From Beta vulgaris subsp. vulgaris (lineage: Eukaryota; Streptophyta; Magnoliopsida; Caryophyllales; Amaranthaceae): 64,000 bases of DNA. Each line of letters begins with the position of its first letter. Positions within the stretch are counted from its first letter, which is position 1. This document shows, in pieces, positions 56,499-64,000 of the stretch. The notes beneath the pieces are model-generated. The model did not search any database. It was given only the letters and a program-made list of their open reading frames with translations, and was not told the DNA's origin. The position numbers were made by a program, and so were the translations under genes. The DNA lies in contig NC_079202.1 in the NCBI RefSeq assembly GCF_026745355.1, positions 61,200,622 through 61,264,621 of the forward strand, in the 5' to 3' direction.

Positions 56499-56799
56499 CT
56501 TCCTCCGTTCTTTTTATATTACACTAATTACTATTTTGGGTCGTTTGACATCTATTACAACAATTCCAATTTTGGTATAAAAAGCACCTTTAATTGATAA
56601 TGTTTCCCTTACTTTATCTTATTAAAACAATTATTACTTATTAACTTTGCCTTATAAAATTACTTTTTTTATTTTCTAACGATGATTTCTCTCCGATTCT
56701 AGTTAATTAAAGAGTTACTTTTATGCTAAACTACTCATTTGTTCCAAATCCCTAAAAACTGTGTCCAAACACATTGTTGTGATAAAAGAACGGACGTAG
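56499..56799. mobile_element. Stowaway-like MITE next to the satellite array
   Basis: 301 bp with ends CTTCCTCCGTTCTTTTTAT and (right end reversed) CTACGTCCGTTCTTTTATC, flanked by TA. Confidence 0.75.
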
Positions 56800-56844
56800 T
56801 ATTAGTTCGGCTAAACTTTAATCGGATTGGGTCACCTTTAGTTT

Positions 56845-58975
56845 TACTACTTATAACTTTCAATTTTGGCGGTTTTTGGGGACAATTTTGGACATGTCTG
56901 GGACTAGTCATATTTTCTCCTGAAACATTCCTAGAAAGGTCGACATGACTTGCGACGTTGCGTAATTGCTTGGCACCATTTGTGTTGCCTCGAAAAGCCT
57001 TCGAACACCCCCATTTGTTCATTTCTCGTGAAACCCAAAATTACCTCGCAATGAACGTAAATGCATCCATATATTCGTTCCGAGCCACATCGCTTCTTTC
57101 CAATGACCTCCCATGTCCCTAGAAGGAATCCTGTGGCGTTCGGAGCTCGAGCCCCGGAAAAGTCCGAAAGCGTGTATTATAACCTTCAATTTTGGCTGCA
57201 TTTTTTGAATTTTTCAGGAGTGATCCTATTTTCTCCCGAAACATCCTAGGAAAGTCGACATGACTTGTGACGTTGCGCGAGTTTTTGGCACCATTTGTGT
57301 TGCCTCGAAAAGCCTTCGAACACCCCATTTGTTCATTTCTCGTGAAACCCAAAATTACCTCGCAATGAACGTTAAAGGGATCCATATATTCGTTCCGAGC
57401 CACATGACTCATATCCAATGACCTCCCATGTCCCTAGGAGGAATCCCGTGGCGTTCGGAGCTTGGGCCCCGGGAAAGTCCGAAAGCGTGTATTAACCTTC
57501 AATTTTGGCTGTTTTTGGGATATTTTTGGACTTCTACGGGACTGGTCATATTTTCTCCCGAAACATTTCTAGGAGTGCTGACAAGACTTGTAACGTTGCG
57601 CGGGTCCTTGGCACAATTTGCATTGCCTCGAAAAGCCTTTAACACCCCATTTGTTCATTTCTCGTGAAACCCAAATTGCCTCAAAATGAACGTAAATGCA
57701 TCCACATATTTGTTCCAAGCCACATGACTCTTTTCCAATTACCTCCCATTCCCGTAGGAGGCATCCCGTGGCGTTCAGAACTCGATCCCCGGGAAAGTCC
57801 GAAAGCGTGTATTATAACCTTCAATTTTGGCTGTTTTTGAGACATTTTTGGAATTTTTCGGGACTAATCGTTTTTTCTCCCGAAACATTCCTAGGAAATT
57901 TGACATAACTTGTGACGTTACGAAAGTGTTTGACACCATTTGTGTTGCCTCGAAAAGCCTTCAAACATCTGATTTGTTCATTTCTCGTGAAACCCAAAAT
58001 TACCTCGCGATGAACGTAAAGGCATGGATATATTCGTTCCGAGCCACATGGCTTCTTTCCAATAACCTCCCATGTCCCTAGGAAGCATCCCGTGGCGTCC
58101 GTAGCTCGGGTCCTGCGAAAGTACGAAAGCGTGTATTATAACCTTCAATTTTGGCTGTTTTTGGAACATGTTTGGACTTCTCCGGGCCTGGCCATATTTT
58201 TTTCCCGAAACGTTCCTAGGAAAGCTGACATGACTAGTAGCGTTGCGCGGGTGCTTGACACCATTTGTGTTGCCTTGAAAAGCCTCTGAACACCCCATTT
58301 GTTCATTTCTCGTGAAACCCAAAATTGTCTGGAAATGAACATAAAGGCATCCACATATTCGTTCCAAGCCGCATGTCTCCTTTCCAATGACCTCCCGGGT
58401 CCCTAGGAGGCATCTCTTGGCATTCCGAGCTCTGGCCCCGGAAAAGTCCGGAAGCGTGTATTACCTTCAATATTAGCTGTTTTTGGGACATTTTTGGCCT
58501 TCTCCGGGCATGGTCATATTTTCTTTAAACGTTCCTAGTAGAGCCAACGTGACTTGTAACGTTGCGCGGGTATTTCGCTCCATTTGCATCGTCTCGAAAA
58601 ACTTTTGAACAACATATTTGTTCATTTCTAGTGAAACCCAAAATTGCCTAAAAATGAACGTAAATGCATCCATATATTCGTTCCCAAGCTACTTGACTCC
58701 TTTCCGATGACATCTCATGTCCCTAGAAGGCACCTCGTGCCATCCGGATCTCGGGCCACGGGAAAGTTCGAAATCTTGTATTATAACCTTCGATTTTGGC
58801 TATTTTTTGGATATTTTTGGACATCTCCGGGTCTGGTCATATTTTTTCCCGAAACATTTTTAGGAAAGCCGATGTGACTTGTAACATTGTACGGTTGCTT
58901 GACACATTTGTCTTGCCTCGAGAATGACTCTGAGCACCTCATTTATTCATTTCTCGTGAAATCCAAAATTTAGGA
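56845..58975 (+). repeat. Tandem array of ~323-bp monomers
   Basis: A block CCTCGAAAAGCCTTC-like recurs at about 56988, 57303, 57626, 57949, 58272, 58590 and 58915, spacing 315-325 bp, so roughly 6.5 units. Each unit also contains TTGTTCATTTCTCGTGAAAC, CTCCCATGTCCCTAG, GAAAGCGTGTATT and AACCTTCAATTTTGGCTG. Copies have diverged by point changes and small indels, most strongly at the right end. Many small ORFs arise from the repeat on both strands, but they are broken at different places in different units, so no protein is supported. Confidence 0.92.
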
Positions 58976-58979
58976 TTAA

Positions 58980-60045
58980 ATAACTATTGTTGCATAGAAA
59001 TCTGTTGGTAGTTTTGTTTATTACCGACAAAAAATGTATATAATAGGGCATAAACTATAGAGTTAGCTAAGAGATTTTTAGTTGGGAAAATATCATTTTG
59101 TGACTGAAGATCATTGAGGCAGGTATTTCGCTGGTCTTTCAAGGAAATTTTGTCCTCTCGAGTTTCGGAAATGGGAAACATGATCTTCATGAGAGTTTCC
59201 ATGCTCAATAGATTTTTAGATTTTTTTTAATGTTTATTGATTTATACATCCTTACTTCCACTTATGTAGTTCTGTAAGTGAGGTTTTTTTTTTCCGTAAT
59301 GCAAAGCGATGTCCTCCGGGTTTATTTTTACCAAGAGGGTTGATTCTCTGGTGGCTTCTTATTATAATCTTTTCCTAAATGGTAATTTAGATTTTTATTG
59401 TGGACACTTAAAGCATGATTAAAAGTTGGTTGAGATCCCTTCAAAAAAAAAAAAAAGTTGGTTGAGATGGTAATTGTGTCATGTTAAAATAGCAAGAGGA
59501 CACGGGTTCACATCTTGTTGCAAGCTATTTTTACTTTTGTTAATCGACATGACTTATGTACATATTGAACAATTCTAGTGGAGTAACAAACGTGACACGC
59601 GGTGCGTATACATTGTCCCACACGTCTTTTAATATATTTGTAAGAAGTGATAGCAAATAAAATTATCATAGGTTTAAAATAACGTAGATATGCCATTTTT
59701 CCAAGTATTCTTAGGTTTCCTAATTAATATTCCTTTTGCAATTTTTAGTTGCACCATTCGCTTTTTCACATTTATCGACAAGCTTCTTTGAACGTGAATA
59801 TCTCTTATTGGGTGTAAGTAAAAATTATAAAAATTTGTTATTTGGAATCCTCGCATTGAGAAGAATCTAACAAGACCCTACTTGACTATGTTTTTTCTTA
59901 TATATGATGCGAGATAGTTTAACAAAGTTGGTTGATGAATAGTGTCACAAAACCAAATTAAATGGTGCAACTAAAAAAATACGGACGTACTATAGGACTA
60001 ACAACTTAATATTATAGTCTCGTCAAAAAGAAAAAAAAATTAATA
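58980..60045. other. Spacer between satellite array and MetRS gene
   Basis: AT-rich, with one dispersed SINE copy at 59456-59560. No gene recognised. Confidence 0.4.
59456..59560 (+). mobile_element. tRNA-like SINE, copy 2
   Basis: Second copy of the family at 55996-56100, with TTGGTTGAGATGGTAATTG and GGGTTCACATC. Just left of it the words AAAGTTGGTTGAGAT and a 15-base A-run occur, as if a tail and a partial copy were joined. Confidence 0.55.
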
Positions 60046-60048
60046 TTA

Positions 60049-60212
60049 TAACCCTATGTTCTTTTGGACTGAATTAATAAAAAATCATTTTAGTTCAAAC
60101 AAATTCATTTCAATTCAGTTCAGTTAGTTTCCTCTCACAATTTTCATTCATTCCAGTTCATTTCGATTCATTTTAGTTCAGAAAAATTCAATCGAAAAGA
60201 ACATAGCCTTAA
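60049..60212. mobile_element. Tourist-like MITE of the GAACT family, upstream of MetRS
   Basis: Ends CCTATGTTCTTTTGG and (right end reversed) GGCTATGTTCTTTTCG, with internal TTCAGTTCAGTT-type words as in the 38817-39155 element. Flanking TAA/TTA are consistent with an altered 3-bp duplication. Confidence 0.6.
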
Positions 60213-60902
60213 TACAACAAATAAAAATACAACAAAAATTACAAAAAAAAAACTAACCTACCTCTTCGTGTAATTATATATCCCCTACAAACGTTAAGTG
60301 TTTTGTCACATACTCCATTTGTAACTTGTAGCACCACAACACGAATACACGATCGCCACTCTCGTCGTGCGACGCAGACGACCCCTGCTCTTCCCCTCGC
60401 CGGAATCAGACAATATACCAGGTTAATTTGATGGTTTTCAATATTTTGTTTTATGCCAGAATTATATAAGTTGGTTTAGATTAATATATGAACAAAGCAA
60501 TTTACTGGTATTATATTAATATAAAAAAAAAATCATTAGCCTAGAAGTATATGTATGTTAGTATGTATAATGTATTTAAACTTGCAGATTTGTGTTGATA
60601 TTTGAGTGATTTGGTGGCGTATGAGTTTACAGCCTTATGTTGAAAATTATCATAAGGTGTTTTATGGGTTGTGATGATGATGATAATGATGGTTCTTCGT
60701 ATTATAGTATATGTTAAAACTATCATTCAAATTGATGGGTTGTTTTTATAATGACTATAACTTATTGAAATTAATAAACCTTAATTTGTGTATATGCTTC
60801 TATTGTAATACCATGTTGATTGATGGTGGTGCAAGCTAGATATCGAATTAAGAACTATGAAGGGTATGAAACCTATGTTATATGAACTTTTGTAGACATA
60901 TA

Positions 60903-61014
60903 GGTCTCGTTCTTTTGGACTGAGAGAAACTGAATTGTACGAGAGAAACTGGATTGCGGACATAAATTTAAATTAACTGAACTGAACTGAAAATAAGTCC
61001 AAAAGAACAGGGCG
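60903..61014. mobile_element. Small GAACT-family MITE in the MetRS 5' UTR intron
   Basis: 112 bp with ends GGTCTCGTTCTTTTGGACT and (right end reversed) CGCCCTGTTCTTTTGGACT, flanked by ATA on both sides (60900-60902, 61015-61017). It contains a short ACTGAACTGAACTGAA run. Confidence 0.7.
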
Positions 61015-61256
61015 ATAATAACTTTTGTGATGAGTATGAATGACTCCCTGTAAGATATTATTAATTCGAATACTTATCAAAAAAGTTGCTATCATCACAA
61101 AAGTTATTATATGCCACAAAAGTTTATTATATATTGATTGATGACATTGACTTTGATTAAGGAGAAATTGTGTTGAATCTTTATATATGGAGTATTGATT
61201 AATGACAGTGAGTTTGATTAAGGAGGAATTGTGGTGAATGTTTTCAGTTGCAAATC

Positions 61257-63050
61257 ATGTCGCAGTCGGAGGAGAAGGTACCAATCTCAGGCAAGAGGAA
61301 CATATTAGTAACGAGTGCCCTCCCATATGTCAATAATGTGCCTCATCTAGGCAATATCATTGGATGTGTGCTGAGCGCGGATATATTTGCTCGATTTTGT
61401 CGTCTTAGAGGTGATAATGTGTTGTTTGTTTGTGGGACTGACGAGTATGGTACCACTACTGAGGTCCGTGCAGCTAAGGACAATCTCACTCCCCGTGAAA
61501 TTTGTGACAAGTACCATCCTTTGCACAAGGAGACCTATGACTGGTTTGATATTAAGTTTGATCAATTTGGCCGAACTTCTACTCCTGAACACACTGTCAT
61601 TTGTCATGAAGTCCTCGATTCACTTAACAACAAGAAGCTCTTGGAGGAAAATGTTCTTGAACAGTTGTATTGTGAGCAATGCTTAAAGTTCTTAGCAGAT
61701 AGTCTTGTTGAAGGTCAGTGTCCTCGCTGCCTTTTGCCTTGTAAAGGTGATCAATGCGAGAGCTGTGGCGCGTTTGTGAATGCTCGAGATTTGCTTAGCC
61801 CTACCTGCAAGATTTGTGGGAGTTTGAGCCTGACTCTCCGCAAATCAGAGCATCTGTTTCTGAAACTAGCTGATCTGCAGCAGGACTTGCGCGCCCTTTC
61901 TGATAGGATTACATTCTCAAATCAACAAGCAGTGACCCATACAAATAATCTTCTTCATAACGAACTTCAGCCAAAGTGCATCACTCGTGACCTTAAATGG
62001 GGAGTACCTGTTCCAAAATTTAAAGAAAAGGTGCTGTATGTTTGGTTTGATGCCCCCCTTGGTTATATATCCATCACAAAGTGTCACACATCCAAGTGGG
62101 AGCTATGGTGGAAAAATCCTGAGAATGTCGAGCTTCATTGTTTCATGGGGAAAGACAATGTCCCTTTTCACTCGGTCTATTTTCCGTCATATCTGATTGG
62201 AACAGGGGAAAAATGGACCCTTCCTCATTCGATACATGCTACTCATTTTCTGTTATATGGAGCAGGAAAATTTTCTAAGAGCAATGGTATTGGTGTGTTT
62301 GGTGATGATGCGAAAAAAACAGATATACCTGTAGAAGTATGGAGATACTATTTGACAAGTGTTAGACCGGAGACATCTGACTCAAGATTTTTTTGGAAGG
62401 ACTTGCAAGCTAAACTGAACAGCGAACTTGCTGATAATTTGGGCAACTTCATCAACCGTGTGCTCACCTTTGTTGCTAAGCCCCCCGAAAAAGGATATAA
62501 CTCTGTTATCCCTGATGTCTCTGATGTTGTGCTGACTGAGATGGACACTGAATTATGTGATTACCTTAAACACTATGTGCAGGAATATGTCAAGACTTTG
62601 GAGAAGGGTAAGTTGAAGGATGGTTTAAAGGCTGCAATGGCTATTGCTAACGAGGGAAATCGATACTTCCAGAGAAGTCAAGTTTGGAAGCTTTACATTA
62701 GTGATAGATCGAGGTGCTCTTTTGTTGTCAAAACTTTAGTTGGAGTTGTTTGCATTCTTGCATGCCTGCTTCAACCATTTATGCCATCATTTAGCACAGA
62801 GGTGTTGAAGCAACTTCAGCTTGAAGCTCATGAGTTCACACTTCAAAACGACGACATTGAGAGGGTTCAAAAGCCTTGGGAAATTGTCCCTGCTGGTCAT
62901 AAAATAGGGAAGCCATGTCAATTGTTCAAGAAATTGAACGAGGACGATGTTGACAAACTGGAGAAAAAGTTCTGTGGAAGACAGGATGATCGGTCTGAGA
63001 ATGTCAAGGTACTCAACAAAAGCAAGTCTGAGGTCTGCATTGCCAAATAA
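61257..63050 (+). CDS. Methionyl-tRNA synthetase, intronless, lacking the C-terminal tRNA-binding domain
   Basis: One uninterrupted ORF of 597 residues from MSQSEEKVP. It charges tRNA-Met with methionine. HIGH-type motif in YVNNVPHLGNIIG (about residues 24-36), CGTDEYGT, four CxxC zinc pairs (CEQC, CPRC, CESC, CKIC), WGVPVP, YVWFDAPLGY, GKDNVPFH, KMSKS-type GKFSKSNG, RYYLTSVRPE and NLGNFINRVL, then the anticodon-binding helical domain. It matches plant cytosolic MetRS, but those run to about 800 residues with an EMAPII/Trbp111-like C-terminal domain, absent here, and the cytosolic gene is normally interrupted by introns. An AG acceptor just before the ORF (61246-61247) and a donor near 60420 (ACCAG/GTTAAT) suggest a 5' UTR intron (60421-61247). 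This may be a retrocopy that gained a leader. Catalytic motifs look usable. Confidence 0.88.
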   Translation: MSQSEEKVPISGKRNILVTSALPYVNNVPHLGNIIGCVLSADIFARFCRLRGDNVLFVCGTDEYGTTTEVRAAKDNLTPREICDKYHPLHKETYDWFDIKFDQFGRTSTPEHTVICHEVLDSLNNKKLLEENVLEQLYCEQCLKFLADSLVEGQCPRCLLPCKGDQCESCGAFVNARDLLSPTCKICGSLSLTLRKSEHLFLKLADLQQDLRALSDRITFSNQQAVTHTNNLLHNELQPKCITRDLKWGVPVPKFKEKVLYVWFDAPLGYISITKCHTSKWELWWKNPENVELHCFMGKDNVPFHSVYFPSYLIGTGEKWTLPHSIHATHFLLYGAGKFSKSNGIGVFGDDAKKTDIPVEVWRYYLTSVRPETSDSRFFWKDLQAKLNSELADNLGNFINRVLTFVAKPPEKGYNSVIPDVSDVVLTEMDTELCDYLKHYVQEYVKTLEKGKLKDGLKAAMAIANEGNRYFQRSQVWKLYISDRSRCSFVVKTLVGVVCILACLLQPFMPSFSTEVLKQLQLEAHEFTLQNDDIERVQKPWEIVPAGHKIGKPCQLFKKLNEDDVDKLEKKFCGRQDDRSENVKVLNKSKSEVCIAK

Positions 63051-63350
63051 TGGAAGCCCAATATCTAGTTTATGTTGACTTCCCCACAGTGGCACAATGT
63101 TACTTTTATCATTCTGTGACGATTCTATAATAAGTATCTTTTACTAGTTTTTGTATATAAATACAATATGTAGGAAAATTTTGATGGGTTAAATTTGAAT
63201 ATTTGTATTAACATTGAACACATCTTTTTAAATTCTAATCTGGAAGTTACTGCAGTTGTATTCACAAGTCTGGTAAATGATTACTGCGAGTCTGTGAGTG
63301 TGTGCAATACAAGTCCCTGCTATGTGTCCTCTGTGAGTGAAGGTACTGTA
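63051..63350. other. MetRS 3' region
   Basis: AT-rich 3' sequence with no sign of an EMAPII-like domain in any frame and no long A-tract directly after the ORF. Confidence 0.45.
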
Positions 63351-63354
63351 AAGT

Positions 63355-63787
63355 GAAATTTTGATGCTGCTATTATTGGTGATGGTGTGGTGGGTCTTGG
63401 CATGGTTGCGCGTAATTGGGAAGTACTGTTATAGCTGCTGCAGTGCCTCGATGCACCACCTTCGGGGGAGCTCCTATGGCACGATTCACAGCAGTAAGGT
63501 TGAGTCTTCTCACTACCAGCAGGTTGGGATTTAGGAGCATTCAATTGGAGTCTGATGCTTTGGGTGTTGTTAGTGGCGTCAAAAAGAACTTTGAGGAGGT
63601 GCTTATGAGGATTTCTGTAGGAACATATTAGAAATCTTAGTTTGTCTTTCTCTTCTTTCTCCATTACGGTGGGAAATACCGTAGCACATCTTATGGCTAG
63701 AGTGGCTCCCTTGTCGTATAACAAGTGTGTATTTGTAGGTAATTTTCCACAAGGAATTTTATCCTTGGCAGAACTTGATTTGACTTA
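63355..63787 (+). pseudogene. RNase H-like (RVT_3 type) fragment, frameshifted
   Basis: Pieces in order: NFDAAIIGDGVVGLGMVARN (about 63356-63415), then after a frame change AAAVPRCTTFGGAPMARFTA and SIQLESDALGVVSG to 63631, then GNTVAHLMARVA and the end AELDLT (stop near 63787). This is the RNase H-like domain found in plant LINE-derived and RVT_3 proteins. At least two frame breaks and the lack of upstream RT text make it a dead fragment. Confidence 0.75.
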
Positions 63788-64000
63788 ATAATATACTCCC
63801 TTACCCGCGTTTTTCTCTTCCAAAAAATTAAGTTTATCAATTTAAGAAGATTATCAAAAAAATTCCTTAAAAAATATCTTATAAATGATTAAGGTGGGAT
63901 TTTTTTTTTAAATGAAAGTGATCTTTGATTTGTGCTTTAGTATAATAGATGTAAACTTTGTGTGATTCATACTACCAAAATTAAGTATGTTAACTGTGAC

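Noticed and set aside
56735..58877. Many 60-129-aa ORFs on both strands
   Set aside because: They recur with the 323-bp tandem unit and are broken at different points in each unit, so they are repeat by-products.
63416..63631. Intact 71-aa gene
   Set aside because: It is the middle of a frameshifted RNase H-like domain whose start and end lie in other frames.

Overview
This window is nuclear DNA of a flowering plant, almost certainly a eudicot. The evidence is intron-rich genes with GT-AG (and two GC-AG) introns, plant-only families (GH100 alkaline/neutral invertase, plant laccase, bHLH-interacting R2R3-MYB), AT-rich spacers, a Ty1/copia retroelement, and many plant MITEs and tRNA-derived SINEs. 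The GAACT-rich mobile repeats and the general character suggest Caryophyllales/Amaranthaceae, but that is only an impression.

Layout. 1-8373 (minus): the N-terminal two thirds of a DmX/Rav1-type WD40 protein, running off the left edge. 11774-16208 (plus): a four-exon alkaline/neutral invertase. 16553-23219 (minus): a complete 6.67 kb copia element with 243-bp LTRs, a 5-bp target duplication, broken gag-pol, and two unexplained small ORFs in its leader. 23683-23753 (minus): tRNA-Gly(CCC). 26168-26389 (plus): a 73-aa unrecognised protein. 30938-33749 (plus): a six-exon laccase, probably LAC6-like. 35232-38441 (minus): a seven-exon pyridoxamine-phosphate-oxidase-like gene (PPOX2 type), with tRNA-Leu(AAG) in one of its introns on the other strand. 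About 41640-50044 (plus): CUL1, with 19 coding exons. 51971-53763 (minus): an R2R3-MYB of proanthocyanidin-regulator type. About 56845-58975: a tandem array of roughly 323-bp monomers. 61257-63050 (plus): an intronless, truncated methionyl-tRNA synthetase ORF. 63355-63787: a broken RNase H-like fragment.

The genes are not a functional cluster and each is its own transcription unit. The order DmX-like, laccase, PPOX2 resembles Arabidopsis At2g46560-At2g46570-At2g46580 (from memory), so the left half is probably a conserved block into which the invertase and the retroelement are interposed. The spacers and introns are full of small non-autonomous elements (hAT, Tourist and Stowaway MITEs, SINEs), several with intact target-site duplications.

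The least ordinary points are the retroelement's leader ORFs (one encodes a 48-aa single-span membrane protein), its nearly identical LTRs around a heavily frameshifted interior, the intronless MetRS without its usual C-terminal tRNA-binding domain, and a MITE family whose interior has expanded into GAACT pentamers. I found no convincing new multigene system. Exon joins were worked out by hand from reading frame, splice dinucleotides and remembered family sequences.
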